Positions 14,424 through 21,497 of a DNA stretch of 21,497 nt are shown piece after piece. The first letter of the stretch is position 1. Every line of letters begins with the position of its first letter. This DNA is from Thermomicrobiaceae bacterium (lineage in GTDB: Bacteria > Chloroflexota > Chloroflexia > Thermomicrobiales > Thermomicrobiaceae): contig SLFF01000436.1 in NCBI GenBank assembly GCA_007124395.1, positions 1 through 21,497 on the forward strand, in the 5' to 3' direction. The notes beneath the pieces are model-generated. The model saw only the letters and a list, made by a program, of their open reading frames with translations, ran no database searches and was not told the origin of the DNA. The position numbers and the translations under genes are program-made.

Positions 14424-16187
14424 TCACCTCCAGAGCATGAAGAGGATGAGCACCATTCCGATCGTCAGGAAGAGCAGGCCGGCCACATCCCAGCGCACGA
14501 ACCACCCCGCCAGCCTGGATGTCCGGCTTCCCTGCTGTGATTCGGCAAAGAGGCCGTACCAGCTGGCACTGAGCGCAGCCACTGGGTCCGGTGGCCGGGG
14601 GACGACCTCGTCTGGTTCGGGGGGCCGAATCCGTGCCAGCGCCCACTCCAGCGGAATGAGCACGTCTCCGGCTGGAATCCGGATCGGCGTGATCTCCCGC
14701 GGAGTCCGGGCTATCTGCCACCAGATCACTCCCAGAATCGCTCCGCCGATCAGCACCGGCCAGGTCGATGTCCAGAGATTCCCCGGCTCGAATGCGACCG
14801 CCGGCGAGACATCGAGCTGGAACCAGACCGGCGCCAGCCAGACGATCGGGAAGGCCAGCCCCACCAGAATGATCCAGGGGATCATCATCCCACGATATTG
14901 CCCGTGTTCGACGTGCCCCAGCTCGTGTCGCCAGATCAGCCAGATAAAGCGGCCCATCAGCACCGTCGTCCCGATCGCCGCCACCGGAAGGAGCCAGTCG
15001 AGCCAGACCGACCATCCCTCCGGCCCGATGTAGACGCCTTCTTTCAGTGCCGTCTTCGCCATTGCTCCGGTGGTCAACGGTGCGCCAGCCAAGGCAATGG
15101 CCACCACGGTCAGCCCGATCAACACGAGGCGCTGGCGGTTGCGATCATTCCCGGTCTCGTGGGCAACGCCGACTCCGAGAAAGAGCGCTCCCTTGATCAG
15201 ACCGTGGTGCAGCGCATAGAGCGCGCAGCCGATGGCGGCAACGCCCCAGGCTCGTGGCTCGGCCAGTCCTACCGCGACCACTGTGGCGATGAATCCCATC
15301 TGACTGATGCTTGAGTAGGCGAGCAGGGTCTTCGGGTCATCCTGAGTCAGGCCGATCAACACGCCGGAGAATGCGGCAATCAGCGAGATCACCACCAGCA
15401 AGGTTCCCCATCCGGGCAAGGCCGCTTCGCCGATCGGCAAGAAGGTGATCCAGCCGAGCAGACCGGCTTTGATCATCGCCCCACTCAGCACCGCGCTGGC
15501 GGCCGTCGGTGCCACTGGATGCGCCAGGGGCAACCAGACATGGAGCGGAATCGCCCCGGCCTTGATCCCGAACCCGGCCAGCAGACAGCCGATGATCAGG
15601 TTCGATCGCTGGGAGTCGAGAATTCCTTCCCGGATGAACTCGGCCTGGGTCGACCCCGCTGAATAGGCCGCCATGAACATCCCTGTCAGCAGGAAACCCT
15701 CACCGATCACCGCCATGACGATGTAGACCTTGCCGGCCCGCAATGCCTTCGCCGATCTGGTGTGAACCACCAGTCCGTAGGCCGAGAAGGTCATCAGCGC
15801 GAACGAGGCGTAGAACGTCACGATATCCATCGCCACGATCAGCCCGAGATTCCCGGTCATCGTCAGCAGGAAGAAGAAGGCGAACCGGTGAATCTCGACA
15901 TCGTCAGCATGATAGTAGCGGGCATAGAACCCGGCCACGGTCCAGAGTGTCGCCGTCAGTAACAGGAAGATTTGCGAGGTCTGGTCGACCCCGAACGATG
16001 AGCCAAGCAGGAGCCAGTCGGCCACTTCGATCGCTGTCTGCTCTCTGGGCAGCGCCATGATCAGCGCCGGAATCGCCGCAAACGGCATGAGGTCGATCGC
16101 CCGTCGCCGGATAGCCCCGCCGAACGGGATCATGAATGCCACGGTGAGTGGTGTTGCCAGAACCAGAAGCCAGAGATACAGCATCAT
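14424..16187 (-). CDS. Third MrpD/NuoL-type antiporter subunit (divergent)
   Basis: A 587-residue membrane protein of the proton-pumping antiporter family (NuoL/M/N, MrpA/D). About 14 membrane helices can be followed, then a hydrophilic stretch near 480-555 and a last helix at the end. The TM7 lysine is K209 (GIKAGAIPLHVWLP), and a further K stands in SAVLSGAMIKAG. The family glutamate in the preceding helix is missing: DIVTFYASFALMTFSAYG has A130 where the two sister proteins have E. E163 (VIGEGFLLTG), absent from the sisters, lies one helix later. The loop motif is HPVAPTAASAVLSG instead of the usual APxPVSALLH. The start ATG overlaps the mrpD2 stop as ATGA. It may be a channel or structural partner rather than an ordinary MrpD, a role I infer. 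Confidence 0.85.
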   Translation of the reverse strand: MMLYLWLLVLATPLTVAFMIPFGGAIRRRAIDLMPFAAIPALIMALPREQTAIEVADWLLLGSSFGVDQTSQIFLLLTATLWTVAGFYARYYHADDVEIHRFAFFFLLTMTGNLGLIVAMDIVTFYASFALMTFSAYGLVVHTRSAKALRAGKVYIVMAVIGEGFLLTGMFMAAYSAGSTQAEFIREGILDSQRSNLIIGCLLAGFGIKAGAIPLHVWLPLAHPVAPTAASAVLSGAMIKAGLLGWITFLPIGEAALPGWGTLLVVISLIAAFSGVLIGLTQDDPKTLLAYSSISQMGFIATVVAVGLAEPRAWGVAAIGCALYALHHGLIKGALFLGVGVAHETGNDRNRQRLVLIGLTVVAIALAGAPLTTGAMAKTALKEGVYIGPEGWSVWLDWLLPVAAIGTTVLMGRFIWLIWRHELGHVEHGQYRGMMIPWIILVGLAFPIVWLAPVWFQLDVSPAVAFEPGNLWTSTWPVLIGGAILGVIWWQIARTPREITPIRIPAGDVLIPLEWALARIRPPEPDEVVPRPPDPVAALSASWYGLFAESQQGSRTSRLAGWFVRWDVAGLLFLTIGMVLILFMLWR

Positions 16188-17692
16188 GGTGAGATCATCC
16201 TCTGATTGGCAACGATCTCGGCCAGGCTCAGCGGGCTATAGGCCCAGGCGGCAAGCAATCCGGCCAGCAGGGAGATTCCCGCCGTCGCCAGCGCCGGGCC
16301 AAGCAGCGACCACGGTGCCTCGGCCACCTGAAACCGCTCGGCTTCGACGACTTCGATCTCCTCGTGCGGCTCTCCGAACCAGCCCTTGTAGACGATTGGC
16401 AGGAAGTAAGCGGCGTTCATCACACTGCTCGCCACCAGAATCACGATGACCCAGGGTGCATTGCTCTCCAGGCTGCCCAGGCCCAGATACCACTTGCTGA
16501 CGAACCCGGCCAGCGGTGGCACACCGATCATCCCGAAGGCTCCGAGCGTGAATGCCGACATGGTGAGCGGCATCGATCGGCCAACGCCGGACATCTCCCG
16601 GATATCGTGGATATTCCGGGCCTCGGCAAAGACCCCGGCGCAGAAAAAGAGCGTGATCTTCATGATGCCCTGGTGGATCAGGTGAACGGTGGCGCCAACT
16701 GTGGCGGCCGGACCGATTAGCGCCGTGCCGAGCGCAATATAGGAGACCTGACTGACCGTGGAGTAGGCGAGTCTGCGCTTCAGATCGAACTCACCCAGTG
16801 CCCGCACCGAGCCATAGATGATCGTGAAGCTGGCGAAGAGCGCCAGCGGGAGTAGCACGTTCAGTTGATCGGAGAGTTCCAGTCCGTAGACATCGTAGAC
16901 GACCCGGACGATCCCGTAGGCGCCCGCTTTCACCACGGCAACGGCGTGAAGCAGGGCACTCACCGGCGCCGGGGCGATCATCGCTTCCGGCAGCCAGCGA
17001 TGCAGCGGAACGATCGCCGCTTTCACGCCAAGACCGGCGATCAGCAGTCCGAAAATGACGATCAGCTCGGTCCGGTGATCGTCAACCAGGAAATCGATCG
17101 CCCCTCCCGACTCGAACGAGACCGGACCGGCCAGTACCTGCAGCCAGATCACGCCGAGCAGGAGCAGAACACCGCCGCCCAGCGTGTAGAGCAGGTAGGT
17201 GCGCCCGGCTGCCAGTGCGGCTGGAGTGCCCCGGTGAACCACGAGCGGATAGGTCACTACACTCAGCATCTCGTAGAAGATCAGGAAGGTAATCAGGTTC
17301 CCCGCCATGGCAATGCCGATCGTCGCGGTGACACAGAGGCTGAAAAACCCGAAGAAACGCGTCCGGTTCGGTGAGTTCTCCAGATAGCCGATGGCGTAGA
17401 TCGTGGTAATGAACCAGAGGACTGATGACAACCCGACCAGCATGAGTGAGAGCGGTTCGACGCGTAGCACGAGCTCCTGATTGTGCAGGAACGGCAGGCT
17501 CGCCTCGTAAGTGCGGCCCTCGGCCAGCACGCCCCAGGCCATGATCCCAGCCAGTACCAGTTTCACGGCCGATCCACCGAGGTTCAGCGACGTGCGCAGC
17601 CAGAACTGCTCATCACGGAGCAGGAAGATCACCAGCGCCGGGATCAGCGAGCTGAAGAGCATGATTTGTGGCAGCCAGAAGCCCCAGTCCAT
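16184..17692 (-). CDS. mrpD: Second MrpD/NuoN-type antiporter subunit
   Basis: A protein of 502 residues from ATG 17692, eight bases past the mrpD1 stop; GTG 17716 would add eight residues, but it lies before the GGAGG that probably serves as the ribosome site. It has the full set of antiporter residues: E141 (LIFYEMLSVVTYPLV) and the TM7/TM8 region GVKAAIVPLHRWLPEAMIAPAPVSALLHAVAVVKAGAYG with both lysines. Around 14 membrane helices are apparent. It should conduct protons or Na+ within the Mrp complex. Since this organism lacks a fused MrpA, this protein or mrpD1 probably takes the place of the MrpA N-terminal antiporter domain. Confidence 0.9.
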   Translation of the reverse strand: MDWGFWLPQIMLFSSLIPALVIFLLRDEQFWLRTSLNLGGSAVKLVLAGIMAWGVLAEGRTYEASLPFLHNQELVLRVEPLSLMLVGLSSVLWFITTIYAIGYLENSPNRTRFFGFFSLCVTATIGIAMAGNLITFLIFYEMLSVVTYPLVVHRGTPAALAAGRTYLLYTLGGGVLLLLGVIWLQVLAGPVSFESGGAIDFLVDDHRTELIVIFGLLIAGLGVKAAIVPLHRWLPEAMIAPAPVSALLHAVAVVKAGAYGIVRVVYDVYGLELSDQLNVLLPLALFASFTIIYGSVRALGEFDLKRRLAYSTVSQVSYIALGTALIGPAATVGATVHLIHQGIMKITLFFCAGVFAEARNIHDIREMSGVGRSMPLTMSAFTLGAFGMIGVPPLAGFVSKWYLGLGSLESNAPWVIVILVASSVMNAAYFLPIVYKGWFGEPHEEIEVVEAERFQVAEAPWSLLGPALATAGISLLAGLLAAWAYSPLSLAEIVANQRMISP

Positions 17693-17699
17693 TACTCGC

Positions 17700-19295
17700 T
17701 CAATCCTCCACCACACTCATCAGCGTCTGAAACGGTGCGCCGATCTCCAGCAGTTCCAGCGGTTCGGCTGCCCGCAATCCGAGCAGCAGCGACATCGCCG
17801 CCAGTGCGAACACCATGACGGTCATCAGTTTCGGAACCGGGTGCGGCTCGGTATGCTCATCTACATCGTGCTGGAGCGCCTGGCTAAGCACGATCGCCAC
17901 ATAGCCCGCGGTCAGCAACCCACCAACCAGCAGGATGACCACCCACCACCATTGCCCACTCTCTACCGCGGATCGCAGCATCAACCACTTGCCAACGAAC
18001 CCGGCACTTGGCGGCAGGCCCATCAGGCTCATTCCGGCAATCCCGAACGAGAGATAGATAACCGGGAATCTGGAGGCCGACCCGGCAAGGTGCCAGACCC
18101 GGTCGTGTCCCAGTGCCGAGAGCAATACACCGGCCGCCAGGAACATCGATGCTTTGGCAAAGCCGTGCGACAGCGCGTGATACAGGCCACCGGTCCAGGC
18201 TTCGAATCGCCAGCTCGCTTCTGGATCGCCAAACGATCCGGCTAGTGGAATCATGATGAAGAGGTAGCCGACCTGCGCCACCGTGGAGTAGGCGATCATC
18301 AGCTTGAGCCGCTCCTGACGAATCGCCTGAAATGATCCAACCACGATCGCCACGGCACCGAGCCCACCGATCATCTGCTCCACCGAGACCGTTCCGGCCG
18401 ACTCGAAGACTTCGAACCAGAGCCGGATCAGCAGGTAGAAGGCGCCCTTGACCACCAGCGCCGAGAGTGCGGCACTGACCGGAGCCGGAGCGCTGGAGTG
18501 CGCTGCGGGAAGCCAGAAATGGAGCGGGAAGAGCGCCGCTTTCAGGAGCAGTCCGACCGCCATCAACCCACCGGCCACCTGCGTCGCGGTTCCGGTCAAT
18601 TCGGCATCGGCCAGCAGACCGAGATCGAGCACGCCGGCATCGGCATAGATCAGCGCCACCCCGAGAAGGTAGGCCATCGACCCGAGAAACGCTGCCAGCA
18701 GATAGCGTAGCCCGGCAACGATCGCCGCCTGTTCTCGCTGCAGAATAATCAGCGCCACCGAGGCGAGCGTCAGTAGCTCCAGCCCGACGTAGAGATTGAA
18801 GATGTCGTTCGAGAGAAACAGCACATTCAGCGATGCCCAGAGCAGCATCCACAGCGGCCAGTAACTCGCCCCTGGCAACCAGACCTCTGTCCCCCCTCTC
18901 TCAGCCTCTGGAGAGTCCCCAGCACCTGATTCCTCCCCTCTCCCAGAACCTGTCCTGAGCGCAGCCGAAGGATCTTGAGAGGGGCCGGGGGTGAGGGCCT
19001 CAAAATACCGCACCGCATACAGACTGATACCCAGCCCGACCGCACCAGTCATCCCGATCAGGAACGCGCTTAGCCCATCAGCCCGCAGCGAGATGCCGAG
19101 TGGCACATCCCACCCGCCGAGTTGATAGATCCAGACGCCCGATTGCCAGACATGCAGCACCAGCAGGCCGGAGAGCAGGAAGGTCAGCCCGGCGCCGATC
19201 AACCCGATCACGCGGGAAGATCGCCCACCAACGGCGAAAGCCGCCAGTCCGCAGATAAGCGGAATCAGAATCACCCAGATACCGACCAGGCTCAT
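17700..19295 (-). CDS. mrpD: First MrpD-type antiporter subunit, carrying an in-frame repeat insertion
   Basis: A 531-residue membrane antiporter subunit. The ATG overlaps the mrpC stop as ATGA. Key residues are intact: E173 (NLYVGLELLTLASVA) and the K252/K283 region LLKAALFPLHFWLPAAHSSAPAPVSAALSALVVKGAFY. About 14 membrane helices are seen. Residues about 99-138 (ALTPGPSQDPSAALRTGSG… to …ERGGTEVW) do not look like this family: they are low in hydrophobics and fall exactly on a repeat-like DNA segment (18883-18999), so they are an insertion in the loop between two helices. Removing them leaves RYFE joined to a normal LPGASYWPLWMLLWASLN start of the next helix. The reading frame is kept, so the protein is probably still made. 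Confidence 0.9.
   Translation of the reverse strand: MSLVGIWVILIPLICGLAAFAVGGRSSRVIGLIGAGLTFLLSGLLVLHVWQSGVWIYQLGGWDVPLGISLRADGLSAFLIGMTGAVGLGISLYAVRYFEALTPGPSQDPSAALRTGSGRGEESGAGDSPEAERGGTEVWLPGASYWPLWMLLWASLNVLFLSNDIFNLYVGLELLTLASVALIILQREQAAIVAGLRYLLAAFLGSMAYLLGVALIYADAGVLDLGLLADAELTGTATQVAGGLMAVGLLLKAALFPLHFWLPAAHSSAPAPVSAALSALVVKGAFYLLIRLWFEVFESAGTVSVEQMIGGLGAVAIVVGSFQAIRQERLKLMIAYSTVAQVGYLFIMIPLAGSFGDPEASWRFEAWTGGLYHALSHGFAKASMFLAAGVLLSALGHDRVWHLAGSASRFPVIYLSFGIAGMSLMGLPPSAGFVGKWLMLRSAVESGQWWWVVILLVGGLLTAGYVAIVLSQALQHDVDEHTEPHPVPKLMTVMVFALAAMSLLLGLRAAEPLELLEIGAPFQTLMSVVED
18883..18999. repeat. Repetitive element inserted in frame inside mrpD1
   Basis: On the minus strand it begins with GCCCTCACCCCCGGCCCCTC, a very common intergenic repeat start, and has the matching arms CCCCTCTC (plus 18935-18942) and GAGAGGGG (18977-18984). 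Between the arms lies the cctgtcctgagcgcagccg family sequence. A second CTCTC/GAGAG pair follows toward 18891. The length is about 117 bases, a multiple of three; the exact edges are my estimate from where the protein stops resembling MrpD. There is no transposase. Confidence 0.65.
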
Positions 19296-19606
19296 GTCGA
19301 GCCGTCCTCATCGTGCAACTCGGTATGGCCGGTCTGTGCGTGATATCGACGAGCCAGCGCCAGGGCGAAGGCGGTTGCACTCACCGCCACCACGATGCCG
19401 GTCAGCACCATCGCGTGAGGAACCGGATCGGCCACCCCATCGACCTGATTGCGCTCGGCGATCGTGATCAGCAGCAGAAACACGGCGCTGCCCATCATGT
19501 TGAGCGCCAGGATCTTCCGGAGGATGTGCGTGCGGGTGATGATCCCGTGCAGACAGATGGCGAAGAGTGCCGCCGCAGCAAGGCCGTAGATCAGGAATTC
19601 GCTCAT
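19292..19606 (-). CDS. mrpC: Na+/H+ antiporter subunit MrpC (NuoK-like)
   Basis: A 104-residue, three-helix membrane protein from ATG 19606, overlapping the mrpB stop by four bases (ATGA). The helices are FLIYGLAAAALFAICLHGII, ILRKILALNMMGSAVFLLLITIA and AMVLTGIVVAVSATAFALALA. The NMMGSAVFLLL and DPVPHAMVLTGIVVAVSATA segments are the MrpC/NuoK signatures. The C-terminus (GHTELHDEDGST) is acidic. The next gene, mrpD1, starts inside its stop codon. Confidence 0.94.
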   Translation of the reverse strand: MSEFLIYGLAAAALFAICLHGIITRTHILRKILALNMMGSAVFLLLITIAERNQVDGVADPVPHAMVLTGIVVAVSATAFALALARRYHAQTGHTELHDEDGST

Positions 19607-20325
19607 CGCTCGCCTCCGACCGGTTCGGTAGCCGAATCGTCTGGCCTGGCGGCAACGAAGAGCGCCACGAAACTGACCGCCACACTCCAGGTGATGAGCA
19701 GTTCCACGATAACGATGATCAACCCGGCCCACGCGGGCGGGTATTCCAGAAATGTCCAGCCGGTGATGAAGAGCAGGGTTGCGATTGCCATGAACCCGGC
19801 GAATCCAGCCAGCAGGCTGCCTCGTAACCAGGCTGCGCTGAACAACCCGATCGAGCGGTAGCCGCTGAGCCGCAACAGAAGCAGTGCGGCCCCGATCACC
19901 GCTCCGGCCTGAAACGCGCCGCCCGGAGCATCGGTACCCCGCCAGAGCAGATAGACGCCGGTGACGATTGCCAGTGGAATCAGCATCCGGACAAGCCAGT
20001 CCAGCACCGGCCCGGGTGATCGCGCTGCTGGCTGCTCCGGCAAACGGGTCGCCTGTCGCAATACGAGTGCGCCCCAGGCAGCCAGCAGCAGAACGGCAAC
20101 TTCCAGCCAGGTGTCATACGCCCGGAAGTTCAGCAGCACCGCGGTCGGTGGATGATCGACCCCGCTCTCGCCGATGCGCTCCATGACGGTATCGGTCAAT
20201 CCGGTGGCTTCGACATCCAGATCGAGCACAGCCGTCGCAAGAATCCCGAACAGCGCCACCCCGAGGATGATCGAGAGCACTCGCACGATCGGACCGGAAT
20301 CAGGGATCGGATCACGGTTCTCCAT
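19603..20325 (-). CDS. mrpB: Fused MbhE-like / MrpB subunit
   Basis: A 240-residue protein with AGGAGGTCGATC directly before ATG 20325. The first half (about 10-105) matches the MbhE segment: an N-terminal helix (VLSIILGVALFGILATAV) and HPPTAVLLNFRAYDTWLEVAVLLLAAWGALVL. The second half (about 110-230) is MnhB/MrpB: RMLIPLAIVTGVYLLWRGTDAPGGAFQAGAV, then further helices. In Bacillus the MbhE part is the end of MrpA; here it is fused to MrpB instead. It overlaps the upstream gene by 14 bases and mrpC by 4. Confidence 0.92.
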   Translation of the reverse strand: MENRDPIPDSGPIVRVLSIILGVALFGILATAVLDLDVEATGLTDTVMERIGESGVDHPPTAVLLNFRAYDTWLEVAVLLLAAWGALVLRQATRLPEQPAARSPGPVLDWLVRMLIPLAIVTGVYLLWRGTDAPGGAFQAGAVIGAALLLLRLSGYRSIGLFSAAWLRGSLLAGFAGFMAIATLLFITGWTFLEYPPAWAGLIIVIVELLITWSVAVSFVALFVAARPDDSATEPVGGER

Positions 20326-20614
20326 GATCGACCTCCTGTTCCGCCGGTTCTGGATTCCGGATGTAGGGGAACGATCGCCCGGTCATCTGTCCAGCCGCAT
20401 CGAGCATCAAAGCACCGGTCAGCCCGGCACCGATCGCCGCCTCGGCCAGGGCGATATCCGGCGCATTGAGCCGAACCCAGGCGAGCGCCATCAGCAACCC
20501 GAAGGCGATGAACAGCACGACCGCCTTGAAGAGGTCCGGTGCCGAGAGAACCCGCCAGCAGAGCCAGGCCAGCGTCAGCGCCAGGATGCTGTCGAAGAGC
20601 AGATCAATCGTCAT
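20312..20614 (-). CDS. MbhD-like / DUF4040 subunit (C-terminal MrpA piece)
   Basis: A 100-residue protein starting at ATG 20614, inside the end of mrpG. It matches the hydrogenase-subunit MbhD type (DUF4040), which corresponds to the NuoJ-like segment in the C-terminal part of MrpA: LFKAVVLFIAFGLLMALAWVRL and APDIALAEAAIGAGLTGALML. The APDxAxxEAxxG motif is characteristic. Together with the following MbhE part it supplies the MrpA C-terminal functions as separate genes. Confidence 0.9.
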   Translation of the reverse strand: MTIDLLFDSILALTLAWLCWRVLSAPDLFKAVVLFIAFGLLMALAWVRLNAPDIALAEAAIGAGLTGALMLDAAGQMTGRSFPYIRNPEPAEQEVDHGEP

Positions 20615-20894
20615 CGGCCGACTCCAGCGCGTGATTGCCGATCAGATAGCCAGATGTCGCGCCAGCCGCCAGGGCCAGCAGCCAGATCAGTATGATCTTG
20701 ATCGCCACCGAGACCGATTCTGCCTGCAGCAACAACCCGAGGACAATGAATCCGAGGCCGAGGTTGTCTGCCTTGGTCAGGGCGTGGATACGGGAGTGGA
20801 GATCCGGGAAGCGAAGCAGGCCGATCGTTCCCGCGAGAAAGAAGAGCGCCCCGATGCCGATCAGGAGTCCGGTGATGAGATCGATTGCACTCAC
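20604..20894 (-). CDS. mrpG: Na+/H+ antiporter subunit MrpG
   Basis: A 96-residue three-helix protein. The GTG start at 20894 overlaps the mrpF stop as GTGA. The family segment GTIGLLRFPDLHSRIHALTKADNLGLGFIVLG is complete, with the RxPDxxxRxHAxTKAxxLG signature. The end overlaps the following MbhD-like gene by 11 bases. Confidence 0.94.
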   Translation of the reverse strand: MSAIDLITGLLIGIGALFFLAGTIGLLRFPDLHSRIHALTKADNLGLGFIVLGLLLQAESVSVAIKIILIWLLALAAGATSGYLIGNHALESADDD

Positions 20895-21178
20895 GATCCC
20901 GACTCCCCGGCACGGTCATCGGCCCGCCCGGCAAACCGGACGAAGACGACCGTGTTGATCACGGCGAGCAGCACCACAACCAGCGCGATATCCCGCAGAG
21001 CTGGGCGCTCCAGGGCTTCGGCCAGCAGCAGAATGATCGCCACCCCCGTGGTGCCGAAGAGCTGCGCAGCGAGCATGCGATCACCCCTCGACGGCCCGAT
21101 CAGAATCCGGACAAGCCCGCCGAGGACATTGAGCAGCAGAAAGATGGCAACAGCAACGTAGAGCACATCCATAGACAT
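20891..21178 (-). CDS. mrpF: Na+/H+ antiporter subunit MrpF
   Basis: A protein of 95 residues from ATG 21178 (MSMDVLYVAVAIF). The frame is open to an ATG at 21220, but the extra 14 residues precede a normal MrpF start. No clear ribosome site is visible, and an inner ATG at 21172 is also possible. Three helices are seen, with the family motif RILIGPSRGDRMLAAQLFG in the first loop; the D is conserved. It is the first gene of the nine-gene Mrp operon; its promoter must lie in 21179-21290 or in the repeat array. Confidence 0.92.
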   Translation of the reverse strand: MSMDVLYVAVAIFLLLNVLGGLVRILIGPSRGDRMLAAQLFGTTGVAIILLLAEALERPALRDIALVVVLLAVINTVVFVRFAGRADDRAGESGS

Positions 21179-21290
21179 GGGGTAACTGTAACCAATGACG
21201 CGGCGTTCGTCGCCGGGCATTCGAGATCTCTCGACAAGCTCGAGATGACGTGGGGGGACTCAAGATGCGGTGAGGGGAGCGCTGGCCCAC
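21179..21290. other. Upstream region of the Mrp operon, with a dispersed-repeat-like stretch
   Basis: No promoter boxes stand out. CTCGACAAGCTCGAGATGACG (21230-21250, a family I recall as a common intergenic repeat) lies here, with TCGAGAT present twice 19 bases apart. This precedes the tandem array. Confidence 0.4.
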
Positions 21291-21497
21291 ACTCCACGTT
21301 GTGCTGGCCTTGGGCTCCACGTTAAGCTGAGCCTGTCGAAGCATCTCTCCCCGCCGCCCTGTCACCGGCACCGAGCCACCGGCCCTCACTCCACGTTGTG
21401 CTGGCCTTGGGCTCCACGTTAAGCTGAGCCTGTCGAAGCACCTCTCCCCGCATGGCAACCGGCACCGAGCCAGCGGCCCTCACTGCACGTTATGCTG
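21291..21497. repeat. Tandem repeat array, units of 97 and 94 bp, continuing past the window
   Basis: Unit 1 is 21291-21387 and unit 2 is 21388-21481; their first 53 bases are identical (start ACTCCACGTTGTGCTGG, end CCTGTCGAAGCA). The rest differs by small substitutions and a 3-base length change. A third unit begins at 21482 with two changes in the visible 16 bases. Each unit contains two CTCCACGTT cores and one AGCCTGTCGAAGCA. The open frames through it are translations of the repeat, not genes. Confidence 0.9.

Noticed and set aside
14424..15015. Long minus-strand frame 13909-15015 suggesting a 368-residue MrpE.
   Set aside because: The first 197 residues are an out-of-frame shadow of mrpD3; the real start is ATG 14421 with its own ribosome site.
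21081..21458. 125-codon minus-strand frame at the right edge.
   Set aside because: It is a translation of the tandem repeat and of mrpF in another frame.

Overview
The window looks like chromosome of a moderately GC-rich bacterium. My best guess is Chloroflexota, class Thermomicrobia or a relative (Sphaerobacter/Nitrolancea type). The hints are the pairing of MurT/GatD with MreB/MreC, a LysM-M23 envelope peptidase, a Mrp operon with three MrpD-type subunits, and repeats of the 'LTPGPS…GRGE' and 'cttcgacaggctcag' kinds that I associate with such genomes. This is inference from gene content; no rRNA or tRNA is visible to settle it.

Left edge (1-1300): a minus-strand gene runs off the window. 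It has no stop codon over 413 codons and encodes the N-terminal part of what looks like an EVE-domain, McrB-type modification-dependent restriction protein. Next, on the plus strand, is an SOS-type promoter with a perfect 14-bp LexA/DinR-like palindrome driving dinB (DNA polymerase IV). dinB overlaps a small Com-like zinc-ribbon gene. After a 211-bp gap holding a hairpin beside a very strong ribosome binding site comes a divergent sigma-70-like gene.

Cell-envelope block (3771-10156, minus strand): mreB-mreC-murT-gatD, with mreC and murT overlapping and only short gaps elsewhere. It joins the rod-shape scaffold to the lipid II amidation enzyme. Upstream of it is a LysM x4 / M23 peptidase, also on the minus strand, preceded by a long leader with nested inverted repeats. 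On the plus strand follow a diacylglycerol-kinase-family lipid kinase and a two-domain class II aldolase protein that ends in a textbook terminator. Convergent to these, on the minus strand, are a fumarylacetoacetate-hydrolase-family enzyme, probably a keto-deoxy sugar acid dehydratase, and a 65-residue unknown protein.

Ion-transport block (13909-21178, minus strand): one tightly overlapping operon in the order mrpF-mrpG-mbhD-like-mbhE/mrpB-mrpC-mrpD1-mrpD2-mrpD3-mrpE. It encodes a multisubunit Na+(K+)/H+ antiporter with three MrpD/NuoL-family subunits and no fused MrpA; the C-terminal parts of MrpA exist as separate small genes. mrpD1 carries an in-frame insertion of a repetitive sequence between membrane segments. 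mrpD3 lacks the glutamate conserved in its two sisters. The operon is preceded at the right edge by a tandem array of 94-97 bp repeats that continues beyond the window.
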